In this document: positions 15,301 to 25,800 of the stretch, one piece after another
Numbering within the stretch: position 1 is the first letter of the stretch
Layout: every line of letters begins with the position of its first letter
Source: Parcubacteria bacterium C7867-006
GTDB lineage: Bacteria > Patescibacteriota > Minisyncoccia > Phycocordibacterales > DATDWN01
Assembly: GCA_001189155.1 (NCBI GenBank)
Contig: LFCP01000006.1
Coordinates: 1 to 33,464 of the forward strand
Direction: 5' to 3'
Length of the DNA stretch: 33,464 bases
Translations under genes and position numbers: made by a program
Notes under the pieces: model-generated
The model's input: only the letters and a program-made list of their open reading frames with translations
Databases searched by the model: none
What the model was told of the DNA's origin: nothing

Positions 15301-18300
15301 CAATTCCTCCACCTCCGGAGTTAGTTATAACTTGATCCCCCGCGACCAAGAATGACACTGTGCCACTACCTGATGTAGATGAGCTTCCGATTGTTACACC
15401 ACCCTGAGCTTCAACTGTACCGGTATTGATGCCACCTGCAGTAGCAGTATATGTACCAGTAACAATAAGAGTGTCCCCTGATGCGATAGTTAGCATACCA
15501 CCCGCATTCAACGTAAGATTATAAAAAGTTTCATTAGTAGCTACATCCCAAGTCGTATTAGTATTTGTAGATGTCACTGTTCCACTGTTATGAGTAAATG
15601 TGCCGCCTCCAGTATGTGTCCAGCTACCACTGACCGAGAAAAAAAATGAAGTGGCTGTATAAGTTCCACCAGATAAAGTAAAATTATCTACTGAAATTGA
15701 CCCACTACCACCATCAAATGATCCGAGTGATTGATTATATGATCCGGTTGTAGTCATCTGCCCACCTGGTGCATATATCGCAGTGGAATCTTTGAGACGA
15801 ATAGTTCTCGCTGTACTCACTCTCCATTGACCAGATGCAAAGTTTGATGTGAATCCAATATCTGTTGTAGAACAACCCGTGCCAGAATCATTATCACAAC
15901 TTGAAAGATTTGTGTTCGTCAGAGCTGAGCCATCTTTACTATCAAATATTATCTCATCGCGGTAGATGGAGAGACCTGTACAACTGGAGTAGCCCGTACA
16001 TGATGAACCATATCGAAAAACAAGAGTTCCCTTTTCTGTCGCACCATCAATCCATATGGTGATAATGTCCCCTGCCGATGGCGCTGGTGTTACATTAGTA
16101 AAGCTAAAGTTTCCTGAACCATCTGCCGCGACTGTTGTTGCTGCACCACCGTTTACCGACATCTTTACATTCGGTGTTGTAGCGATCGGAGTGGACTCAT
16201 CTGTTCCATACAACGTTCCTGAAATTGTAACCGTAGCTATTGTTTGCGATGCTTGGACCAAAATACGCGATGCATATACATCGTTGTTGTTTGTTGTTGC
16301 CTTTGTGTCGAGGTCTCCGTTTGCCGGCATGGTCACAGCACTCGTTGATGTCGCATGGTTATCCGGAGATGTAACTGTTGAGTTTGTGAGGAGTGTCCCC
16401 GCAGAAGTGTTGAGCGTCACAACAGATGTTGAGTTATCTGCGGCATCAACTGCGTGCAGATATGTATTAGTCGCACCAGTCCATTCCGATGAATCCCACT
16501 TTGTTAAAAAATTTTGAAGTGATGTTCCAGAAGATATTTTTGTGTTGGCCAAAAGATACTGTGACTCGAGTTCACTAAAGTTAGAAGCTGTTAATTTGTA
16601 TATATCCGCGTTAACAACAGCTGCATATACATTTTGATTCGATGAATCCACTGTTATACCCCACCATGAATCTCCACTACGAATTTGATTAAAATTTCCT
16701 GACCCTGCTGATTGTTTATATATGCCATTACCATTGTTACTTCCCGCATATACATCATGTGTTGATGAATCCACGGCAAGTGAGTATGGTTCCGGGACAG
16801 TGACACCTGTATCATTAAAATTACCAGAACCTGCTGTTTGTTTATAAACATTTCCATCTTGTGTAACCGCATAGACGTCATGAGTCGATGAATCAACCGC
16901 TATACCTGACCAAAAACGACTTGTCTGGCCGAGAGCGACAAAGTTTCCACTACCTGCTGTTTGTTTATATATATCACCACTAAGTACTACAGCGTACACA
17001 TCATGTGTGGAAGAGTCGACGGCTATGCCCCACCACTGTCTAGTAGTCTGACTAAGTGCATTAAAACTTCCAGACCCTGCTGTTTGTTTATATATATCAC
17101 CATTAAATACTGTTGCATACACATCATGTGTGGAGGAGTCAACTGCTACTCCATACCAACCACGACTAGTTTGACTTAATGCATTAAAACTTCCAGACCC
17201 TGCTGTTTGTTTATATATATCACCTCCATCTACAACTACATAAACATTCTGATTTGATGAATCAACTGACATACCCATCCAACCTCGTGATGTTTCTCCG
17301 AGTGACACAAAACCAGTGGATGACCCCTTCACAGAATCTACTATAATTTTTGAATTATATATTGCATGTACGGTTCGGCTATCACCAGATCTAAATGCAA
17401 TTCTATAGTGTCGTCCGTTTGTTGGAGTAAACGCAGAAGATCGTATTCGAGTTGATGTGGCGTATCCACCACCAGTTAGAATATAAGCCTTGTCAGTCCA
17501 ACTACCAAAAGAGCCATCATCTTCCTGAATAGCAATAGTCGTAGTAGCTATATAATTTACAATCAATGCCTGACCAGCACCTCCGGCACCTCCAGTCACC
17601 GTACCTCCATTACCTGCTCGAAAAGCTCCTCCTCCACCTCCTCCAGGAGCATTACCTGCATTTCCATCAGTTTTAGATGTTGTATTTTTAGCACCACCAT
17701 CACCTCCCGGACCACCTGTACCAGCCACACCTGCACCTGTTGCACTATTTCCCGTGCCACTTCCACTCGCACCCTCTCCTCCACCAGCACCATATGTTGT
17801 TGTTCCTCTTCCACCGCCACCACCCGCGATACAAGTATCAGCAACACACCCTGTTGTGTTTCCAGTTGTCGACGCTGTAACTTGTCCACCACCATCACCA
17901 CCAGCAGCAACCACCACAGTCGAATCCCATGTTGAACTAGCCCCTGTAGCGCATGTACCAGAGGTACATCCAGCTGTTGAAGCGGCGACAACAAGAGTTT
18001 TAGTTAATCCTGACAACCCATAGACAGTCGAACTGGCATATTGACCTCCAGCACCTCCACTTCCTCCACTTGGGTTAGCTGCAGCTGGACCTCCAGCACC
18101 TCCTCCACCCCACAGCTGAATCGATGTAGACGCTGTACCACTTGGAATAACTACGGTTTTAGTTCCAGCTGTTGAGTACAATGTGGACGATGCAACCGCC
18201 TGAAGAGTTTTATACGTTATCTCTGCATAAAAAGTTGTTCCCCCATCCCATTTTGTAGAGTCATATGTCCAATACTTTGGCGATGCAAATGTTGATGTTG

Positions 18301-18862
18301 CAGTGTTACTGTATGTTTCCTCATTTCCAATTTCAATCTGTGTCTGTGTCGAAGTGGCAGCACTGCTTGCTGTATCAGCAAAACTTTGAAGCACAACGAG
18401 TCGAACTGCTTTTACACCTGTTGTTCCGCTTGCAGATGAGCTGATACGAGCGACATATTCTGTTGCAGTAGATGGCATCGTACATGCAGACGAACGAATG
18501 AGAGTATAACTAGTCGTTCCCCCAGGAATGTTTATCGTACAGTCATCTGTTCCTGTTCCATTTCTACGAAGTGTGATGGTGTTTGTAAAACTCGCAGATG
18601 TCGATGCAACAGCTTCAAAATATACAGTCACGGTTCCTGAATATTTTGTTGGATCAAAATAAATAATAGCGGATGAGGTAGCAACCGTGTTTGCTGCTGC
18701 TGCAAAGTATCCGTCGGTTATGTTTATCTCCTGTCGTATGTTCCATGCATTTGCGGCAGCTACTGGATCAGGAAACAAGAAACTAGAAAACACCAGCATC
18801 ATCAGTGCTATGGAAAGTATTTTGCTGTGTATTTTTTTTGATTTTTTCATAATAATTTTCAT
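12386..18862 (-). CDS. secreted giant surface protein with Gly-rich, propeller-like and beta-strand repeats
   Basis: The 2,158-residue product starts with a Sec signal peptide: basic KKSKKIHSK, a hydrophobic core and an AxA-type site near residue 36-39. A polar beta-rich region is followed by a Gly-rich domain (about 234-434) opening with IQLWGGGGAGG. Six repeats of about 41 residues around VDSSTHDVYA / GDIYKQTAGSG (about 518-757) look like beta-propeller blades. Two Ig-like or carboxypeptidase-regulatory-like domains follow (VSGTLYGTDES and VSGTVYTDEGS). Four or so long beta-strand modules carry SWTHTGGGTF, ETFYNLTLNAGG, SGDTLIVTGT and GTVEAQG. The C-terminus is a Gly/Asp tail with no LPXTG or membrane anchor. 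Cysteines are few and mostly paired. The likely role is cell-surface adhesin or coat; substrate unknown. It follows the serine hydrolase gene by 9 nt. ATG 18850 is an alternative start. Confidence 0.85.
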   Translation of the reverse strand: MKIIMKKSKKIHSKILSIALMMLVFSSFLFPDPVAAANAWNIRQEINITDGYFAAAANTVATSSAIIYFDPTKYSGTVTVYFEAVASTSASFTNTITLRRNGTGTDDCTINIPGGTTSYTLIRSSACTMPSTATEYVARISSSASGTTGVKAVRLVVLQSFADTASSAATSTQTQIEIGNEETYSNTATSTFASPKYWTYDSTKWDGGTTFYAEITYKTLQAVASSTLYSTAGTKTVVIPSGTASTSIQLWGGGGAGGPAAANPSGGSGGAGGQYASSTVYGLSGLTKTLVVAASTAGCTSGTCATGASSTWDSTVVVAAGGDGGGQVTASTTGNTTGCVADTCIAGGGGGRGTTTYGAGGGEGASGSGTGNSATGAGVAGTGGPGGDGGAKNTTSKTDGNAGNAPGGGGGGAFRAGNGGTVTGGAGGAGQALIVNYIATTTIAIQEDDGSFGSWTDKAYILTGGGYATSTRIRSSAFTPTNGRHYRIAFRSGDSRTVHAIYNSKIIVDSVKGSSTGFVSLGETSRGWMGMSVDSSNQNVYVVVDGGDIYKQTAGSGSFNALSQTSRGWYGVAVDSSTHDVYATVFNGDIYKQTAGSGSFNALSQTTRQWWGIAVDSSTHDVYAVVLSGDIYKQTAGSGNFVALGQTSRFWSGIAVDSSTHDVYAVTQDGNVYKQTAGSGNFNDTGVTVPEPYSLAVDSSTHDVYAGSNNGNGIYKQSAGSGNFNQIRSGDSWWGITVDSSNQNVYAAVVNADIYKLTASNFSELESQYLLANTKISSGTSLQNFLTKWDSSEWTGATNTYLHAVDAADNSTSVVTLNTSAGTLLTNSTVTSPDNHATSTSAVTMPANGDLDTKATTNNNDVYASRILVQASQTIATVTISGTLYGTDESTPIATTPNVKMSVNGGAATTVAADGSGNFSFTNVTPAPSAGDIITIWIDGATEKGTLVFRYGSSCTGYSSCTGLSIYRDEIIFDSKDGSALTNTNLSSCDNDSGTGCSTTDIGFTSNFASGQWRVSTARTIRLKDSTAIYAPGGQMTTTGSYNQSLGSFDGGSGSISVDNFTLSGGTYTATSFFFSVSGSWTHTGGGTFTHNSGTVTSTNTNTTWDVATNETFYNLTLNAGGMLTIASGDTLIVTGTYTATAGGINTGTVEAQGGVTIGSSSTSGSGTVSFLVAGDQVITNSGGGGIGKININKPSGTVSITGGDLTADSFTLAGGTFTSTSGNLNVAGTWTHTAGGTFNHNNGTVTFSSGNNTWDFASSETFYNFTVNSGGTLTISSGDTLIVTSTYTATAGASNSGTVEAQGNVIIGSSFSGGTTAFNFTGSASQTITNSGGTAPTGMVSINKTSGANTVTLASNYTFTNGLVVNTGTFSQGASYNYTTASTTYIGASGTWSNVGTGDIVLGGNVTNAGVITLNSSNGSQCTDGTNDIAITSSSGGTQRTWSGAGTFTLYNLAVTDMLGALTPYNSTMTNSNWTNGVCTVAVSGTVYTDEGSTAMGSGRTVRIKVSGAGDYTTTTGADGTYTVSGVVMNEGDTITAFLDGATEDAVTISRSNQSSGTLTGFNLYQNFVIVRNEYASAISASEFDLYDSGQDADINFTATGGALTVLNTNTLYVLSGTFTPGGNVTTLPYKQVGGTFNGGSSSDNFRSFVLTGGTFNATAGTMTIGVADDIGNDSWTHTAGGTFVHNSGTVKYVGDNSTWDVSTSETFNNFEICVYGCGGSPSRGLTIASGDTLIVTGTFTQTNGFFNTGTIEAQGNVVIGNSNAAVSGTGVLSFLVTGNQTITSSGGGTSLLNINKSSDTVSVTGNLTIRGLTLSSGTFTSTSGTLSVGLVDDVSNDPWTHTGGGTFNHNNGTVKYIGDLGNTMDVTTSETFYNFELCTYSCGASARTLTLGTGDTLIIENTFTQTYGAMDTGIVEVRGNVVINANANGGTTALSFTGSAAQTYTDNGGNELNGNITINKTSNSDTVTLASNADWNSSGQTVTITKGVLSQGASYNLLTGGTLTVGSNGTWSNTGTGDVILGGNVSNAGTITLNSNNGSQCTDGVDDIAITSSVGATQRTWSGAGTFTLYNLSVTDMLGALTTYVSTFSNSNWTNGEASCGASRGGGGGGIDGGDGGGNLVTGGNDGGGSTNGGGDGGGGGVSGGTPGGGAGGAAP
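12560..15720 (-). repeat. beta-strand repeat modules in the 2,158-residue protein
   Basis: About four diverged modules carry the same order of motifs: THTGGGTFxHN, TWDVxTxETFYN, LTIxSGDTLIV, GTVEAQGxVxIG and ITNSGG. Two end in a shared block (GSQCTDG, then RTWSGAGTFTLYNL, then SNWTNG) at about 14420-14650 and 12580-12780. The order fits a right-handed beta-helix or filamentous-haemagglutinin-like stalk. Confidence 0.65.
16590..17315 (-). repeat. six propeller-like repeats of about 122-126 bp
   Basis: The segments encoding VDSS(T/N)(H/Q)(D/N)VY recur near 16632, 16754, 16880, 17001, 17123 and 17250, each about 41 residues apart and followed by GDIYKQTAGSG-type sequence. The spacing and the W-G-(I/V)-(A/S)-V-D start resemble beta-propeller blades. 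Six blades are visible. Confidence 0.75.
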
Positions 18863-18871
18863 ATATTTTTA

Positions 18872-19864
18872 CTAATAGTGATTGTTGTTCACTTGGTTGT
18901 AAACAAACTCAGATATCTGTGCTATAGCCGAGGAAAGATCCTCAAAACTTCCACCCCTACTCATCACACAAATCAAATATGGATGATCTGGATAATAAAC
19001 AATCCCACAGTCGTGTAACTGATTTAGCCCGTTGTCACTTCTAATACCAAATTTATGAGATACGACTATATTTTTAGGAAGTAGAGCTGTTAATCCTCTA
19101 TCAAATTTAGTGCGAGAGAGCATCTCCAGTGTCTTCTCCGAATACTCTTTGTTTACATATGAAGCGTTAAACAAAATCCTGAAAAATCCTGCATAATTTC
19201 TAACGTTTACAGGATATGGAACATTAAACTGTGGTTTACCCAAACCTAGGGCTTCAAAAACTTTATCCATTTTAGAATCATCAATCTCTTCAGCCAAAAG
19301 ATCTGCTGCATTGTTATCAGAATAATATGTCATATATTCCAATAATTCATTAACTGTATATTCCCCACCAACCTCTAAGACTTTTTCTGAAGGATAGTAC
19401 TGATCATCACTTAAAATCTTTGTTGTATATTTTATTTTTTTATCAAGAATACTTTTATCATCTTCAGCCAATTTCATATAAGAAATAAGTATGGGAACCT
19501 TTAAAAGACTGGAGCCGATAAACTCCTCCTTTTCATTTATTCCTATCCATGGACCATTATTCAAATCCCTGATATATACGGAGATAAAATCCACCTTATT
19601 TTTAGCAAGAAGAGTGTTAACAAAATTTATCATTTCGGGTTTTGAAATTTTTATTTGATCAAATATCCCATCACCTCCATCACTTGAACACTCTAAAAGT
19701 GGACTAGTAAACACTCCACCACCCTCATGCTTCTCAGTTAGTCTGGAAATTTTAGACTCAAATATAGGAGTGAAAAAATGATATTTGTGATTCAAATTAT
19801 AGACAACAAACTCCAATGCTATGCAGATGACTATTCCTATTAATATTTGATTATAATTTTTCAT
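18872..19864 (-). CDS. membrane-anchored serine hydrolase, class A beta-lactamase fold
   Basis: The 330-residue product has an N-terminal membrane anchor (about residues 7-24, ILIGIVICIALEFVVY), so the catalytic domain should face outside. The three hallmarks of the penicillin-binding serine hydrolase fold are present in order and at class A spacing: S119-L-L-K122 in GSSLLKVP, S182-D-N184 in YYSDNNAA, and K271-F-G273 in SHKFG in place of KTG. The omega-loop ExxxN expected of class A beta-lactamases is not visible between residues 200 and 225 (NVPYPVNVRN), so efficient beta-lactam hydrolysis is doubtful. A peptidase or transpeptidase-like role on cell-wall peptides or surface proteins is more likely. 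It sits 4 nt after the giant fibre gene and 9 nt before the second surface protein, which ties it to them. Confidence 0.85.
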   Translation of the reverse strand: MKNYNQILIGIVICIALEFVVYNLNHKYHFFTPIFESKISRLTEKHEGGGVFTSPLLECSSDGGDGIFDQIKISKPEMINFVNTLLAKNKVDFISVYIRDLNNGPWIGINEKEEFIGSSLLKVPILISYMKLAEDDKSILDKKIKYTTKILSDDQYYPSEKVLEVGGEYTVNELLEYMTYYSDNNAADLLAEEIDDSKMDKVFEALGLGKPQFNVPYPVNVRNYAGFFRILFNASYVNKEYSEKTLEMLSRTKFDRGLTALLPKNIVVSHKFGIRSDNGLNQLHDCGIVYYPDHPYLICVMSRGGSFEDLSSAIAQISEFVYNQVNNNHY

Positions 19865-19868
19865 AAAT

Positions 19869-22800
19869 TTATTGTGGTATTACTTCTACAGTTCTAGTCG
19901 CATAACCCCAGTTACCAGAACCATCAACCGCACTGTAGATAATTGTGTGAGTTGTTGTAGCTACTGGTGTAGTTGTTGGAGCTGTTGTGTCTATCATTAC
20001 ATTCAACATATCAACCCCATCAACATTGAAATATATACCTAGATTATTGTTTACATTTCCATTTTCATCTGTATCTGTAACTGTCGCACCAAGATCAACG
20101 TAATTTGTTCCGTACATTATTACTGCAGGATTATTCCCCATCATAGATATAACTGGTGATGTAATATCTGTTGATGTTGCTGTAGTAGGCGGCGTTGATG
20201 TTGATATAGATTCACAAGTTCCAGCTATAGAAACCATCGCGCCATTTCTCATCTTTAGACAGTATGGTTCATTTGTAACTTCATCATACAAAGTAATACC
20301 TGCTGGTTTTGTGCTTGTACCTATTGTTAGACTCTCTGTTACTATGTTTTTGAAGTATGCGATACCAGCGACAAACTTTGCACCTATAGTATCAAACTGA
20401 TCTACAAATGCCTGCATTACATCACTAAATGTTATTCCTGATGCTGTAGGAGTTGATGATGCAACTATTGCCTCTAGATTTGTTAGTCTTGCATCTATAC
20501 TTGTCATCTTCATATCTAGTTCCTGTATTGATTTTGCAAGAACTGAAGTTAGTTCATCATATCTTATAGATGTAGAAGTTCCGAAAGCATCATGATTTAC
20601 GAGTCGTGGTTCAAGAAGATCGACCTCATCAGCAATAAATCCTAAATGGCCTTCACTACTGTTGCTATAACTAAACTCTACTGGATTTAATTTCTTTACC
20701 AACTCTAGACCTGATGTAGATGATGCAATATTTTGCATATCAACCCGTCTCTGTGTTCCACAATTTGTTGAACCGCTATTCACAGTTAACTCGTTAGAGT
20801 TAGATAAGCATACTGCAGATGAACCTACAGATGTAGTAGACAGACCAGCCAAAGTTACATTTCCTTGAACTGCGAGAGTTGTTGTTGGAGTTGTTGTTCC
20901 GATTCCAACATTTCCAGAAACTTCAGTTATATTTGATGTTGATGAAGCAATAGCCTCAAGAGTTGCCAGTCTGGCTTTAATAGAATCAATCTCTGTTCCA
21001 GTAATATTGTCCGCGTGTAGAATTGTAGTATCAATATTTTGTGCTGTTAGTTTTGGAGTGACTATTTCCTGACTAGCCGAAAGTCTATCCGCTGTTATAT
21101 CTGATTGATCAAAAGATGTTGTTGTTGAAACAGAATTAAAGAGTGTTAATAAATCTGTTGATGTAGGAACATTTCCAGTAACTGTAAGACCAAAGTTTTT
21201 AAATGAACCAGAGTAGTATGTATTCTTTACGAATACTGATATTTTACCTTGACCTGGACCATTCCAATCTTCCAAAGCCTGACCAACAACCTGACCGGCC
21301 TTGATTGCTTTCATACCAACTCCAGGAGTAGATGAAAGTGTAATATAGTCACCAGCTTTGATTGGTCCATTTTGAGTATTTACTTTTGTTGGAATACGAC
21401 CGTTTAGTGCTACGGGAACTTTTCTTGCATCATATTCATCAAGATCACCTCCCAAAGTTAATCCTGGGTCTGTTGATATTATACCTAGAGGAGCTGTTGT
21501 GTTTGTGCTTGTTGCTATTTTTACAAAGTTTGTAGGAGTTGTGATAGCAACTATGTCTCCAGTTTCAACAGTATCATTTGTTAGATACATTTCAGCAACG
21601 TCGGAAGCTGCTGTAATAAACCCTCTTGAATAGACTCTTCCACCAGTAGATGTAGCGGCTATACAGTAACCGTCAGAGTCAACACAGATGTTTCCTCTAG
21701 GAATCATAATAGTTGTAGAAGAAAGACCGTTTCCAAACCAAACATGATTACCTTTAATCATAGGTGTTCCGGCACCAGCAGTAAGACCTGTTGTTGTCGA
21801 CATGAAGAATCCGATTGTTGTAGTTGCTGCGTTTGATTGGATTGATATAACTGGATTTGTTGAAGTTGCATATGTTGTTGGAGAAGTGGTACTCAAATAT
21901 AAGTTGTTACCAACACTTCTAAATGCATATGACAGATTACCAGCAACACCATCCTGAAGAGCAAGTTGGGGTGCAGTTGATCCTGCAACAGTCAATGCCC
22001 AAGCTGGTGTTGTTGTTCCAATACCAACCTTTCCACTCACAGCGTTCAAAGTGGCGATACCTCCAGAAATTATTTGCAAAACATTGGATGATACTTCATG
22101 TATTAATGTATCTCCAGCCATACCCACACCATCGAAGTAAATCCGGCTCATCGCATCAATCCCTATATCACCACTACCATTCACACGTAGCCTTTCAGTA
22201 CCATTTGTCGCAATGCTAATTAAACTAGAGCCTGGAGAGAAAATACCTGTATTTGTATTCGCTGTGAAAGAATAAGAAGGAGCTGTTGCGGTTCCTGAAG
22301 GAACTAATATCTGTCCAGTTGTTCCACTTATCGTTAGTGCTGCAGTAGATGTTGTTGCTGTTCCTGCTACTGTTGTTGTAGATAGATATAGATTTCCTCC
22401 TGCGTTTCGGAATGCCCATTGTGCTAGTCCTGCTCCAGCTGAGAGTGCGAATTGAGAACCAGTTGTAGAAGCGATTGTTAGATCATAGAAAGGTGTTGTT
22501 GTCCCAAAACCAACAGGGTTAACAAAATTTGTCTTTCCACCTGTTCCTGGGTTAAAGCTTATTTGCATCGCAGAACCAGTATTATCCAAAACAATCGCAT
22601 CAACTACTCCAGTCTTGGCAAATGAAAATTTATCAAGTGCACCATTAGCTCCCATATGCCACAAACTTCCACCAGCATTTTCAAATTGTATTTTAGGCGC
22701 CGCAGATGAATTTTCAGATTTTAGGTATATAAGAGGGTTTGTATTTGATGAACTTCCCTGAACACTTAAGACTCCTGCTGGTGTTGAAGTTCCTATTCCA

Positions 22801-25800
22801 ACATTACCGTTTCCTGTAACAATCAAACGTGTAGCTGATGATGATCCAACAACAAACTCTGGAACGCCACTACCTAGTGCGTCTGGATTAACTGAAAGCT
22901 GTGCCCATGGCGTTGTTGAACCAAGACCAAAGTTTCCGTTTGCCTTAAGGAGTGCTTTTGTTAAACCATTAGCTGGCTGGAAGATTATTGAATCATTTTG
23001 ATCCAATCTAATTGCCTGACCATTTCCCTGACTAATTATAAGTGTACCCGCTGTCGTTTTCATCTCCTGAATACTTGAACCATTTGAATTTGTAAAGAAT
23101 TGTAATTCATTTCCTCCGGTAGTATCTTTGATAATAAATGAAGGCACATTCATTGTTGCAGCTTCCTCAACAGAAAGTTTTGCATATGGAGTTGTTGATC
23201 CAATACCAACATTAGCTGTGTTGTAATAGATCGCACTTCCTGCTCCAGTTGTCCATTGTGATGAGCCGGAGCCACAAGAGCCACTGTATAGCAAACCTGA
23301 TGAACTAACGTTTATACATCCAGTTGTTGATGTTGCTAGTGATATTGCTCCTGTTGTTCCGTTGATTGTAAGAGCGGATGTAGATGTTGTTGCTGTTCCT
23401 GCTACTGTTGTAGTAGATAGGTATAGATTTCCTCCTGCATTTCGGAATGCCCACTGTGCGAGGCCAGCTCCGGCTGAGAGTGAGAGTTGAGGAGCGGTTG
23501 ATGAAGCAGATGTCAGAAGATATGTGGCTGTGGTAGTTCCCACTCCTGTATAACCATTGTTTATATTCAATGAATTAATTCCACCTGCAATCAAAGACAG
23601 AATATTATCACTAGCCCAACCCATACCAGTATCATTATCTCCATAATATGGAGTGAAGCCTGGAGTAGTAGCAGAAACTGTAACATTCTGCATTCCTGGT
23701 CCAGCAACTCCACCAGCAGTAGTGATTGCATTATAAGCAATATTCCACTTATCGCCACCAGTAATTGCAACTTTCAATACATTACTTACATCGTCATAAT
23801 AAAGACCTGAAGCATATCCATTTGCTGAATCGTTACCAATCATTATTGAAGGTGTTGTTAAGGAACCATTTTGAGACACATCCAAACTCGCTCTAGGACT
23901 TGATGTTCCAATTCCCACATTTCCACCTCCTGTCACAACAAAGTGTGTAGCTGATGATGATCCAACAACAAACTCTGGAACGCCACTACCTAGTGCATTT
24001 GGATTGATTGAAAGAAGTCCCCACGGAGTTGTTGATGCAACTCCAACATTTCCTGAAGTTGGGTTGAGTGATCTCAAATTCAAATCTCGATATTGACCTG
24101 TTGTTTTATTATTTATCTCTAGAACGCCCGCAGCAGATCGAGCAATCTGAGTATCGCCATCGAACGCACCGAAGTTAATTGCTCCAGCATCTCTGTTTAG
24201 ACCCAAAATACCACCTTGACCAAATCTATATATTGCATTTGTTGGTTGAGCTATATCCATAATATCAAGCTCACCAACCTGAGTTCTGAAATACCAAGTA
24301 GTATCTGTATTTGAATCAACAGTAAATCCAAGTCCGTAATTAATAGCGCTATTTCCAACTGTTAAACTATATACTGGAGTTGTTGTTCCAATACCTATCT
24401 TTCCACTTGCAACTGGTGCTGATGATACGGAGCTACCGTTATACAAACTAGTACCATACAATACATTTCCAATGTTCAACTGCTGACTACCTGTCACACT
24501 TGGAGCATCCACATTGAATCCAATGATTGTGTTAAATGCTCCTGTTGTTACTCCGTATCCAGCCTGGTAACCAAGTAATGTGTTTGCATTTGAACCATTT
24601 CCGGCTGAGTACCCAGCCTGGTAACCGACATATGTACTTGATGCATTACTATATGTTCCAGTACCACTTCCAGCAAATGCACCGACTGCTACTGTAGATG
24701 ATGCTGAACTATTTCTATAAAGTGCATTATGACCGATCGCAACATTATATGAACCTGTAACACTGTTATTTAATGCATAGCTTCCAAGTGTAGCGTTTGA
24801 TCGTCCTGTTGTATTGTATTGAAGTGCACTCATGCCGATGGCTGTATTTTGAATTCCTGTAGTTGTATATAGTGCTGAGAGAGAACCGAATGCTGTGTTC
24901 TGATTTCCAGAAGTATTGCTGTATAGAGACTGATAACCTACACCCGTATTTGCCCAACCAGAGCCAGAGTCGTTAGCACTTGGCTGTGCATTTCCAGCCT
25001 GAGCACCAACATACAAGTTCCATGTATTCCAGTTAGAACCTGTTACATCTGGATCCCCCGCAACTATTCTCAAAGTTTCTGTTCCAGCCTTGTCATACAT
25101 AAATATTCCTGTACTTGTTGCAGCATATGCACCAACAAATCCATTAGTTTTTATCGCTAGAGGTGTTGCTGTTGCAGCACTTGTATCAATAGAAAGTTTT
25201 GCAAACGGTGATGTTGTTCCGATACCCAACTTACCATCATCAGTTAATCTCATCTTTTCTGAACGTGTTGTTCCTCCAATATCAGTTGTACTGAAATTAA
25301 TATATGTACCTTGATTTGTACTACTAAAGTTCTCTGCGGCGTATATACCAATCAAACCTTTGTTTGCTGAACTCCAACCAGTGTTTGTATATCCGGAACC
25401 ACCCAAACCAGCAAGTAGGTTTCCCGAAGAAGCTGCTGTTGCGGCTCCTATAGTTCCATTTGCATATCTTCCACTAAATGCAGCTGGTGTACCTATTTCT
25501 GTAAGCATCAATCCTAATCCACTTCCAACCACTTCCATTACTCCTCCTGATGGTGTTGATGTTCCAACACCAAGAGTGCCCAAGAAGTATGAAGTAGCTG
25601 TTGTTGTAGCTATCAAGTTACCTACTGTTAACTGTGTACCTGTCGCCATAAGTGCACCACCAGCATCAGTTGTCACTATTGAGTTTGCTGCTCCTGTAAA
25701 CGATGTTCCTGAAATGGTTACTGTTGTAACAGCACCAGAATCAGAAGCTGTTACTCCAGCACCTACAAAGTTTAGAGTAGTTCTAGCTGTAAGTGACCCA

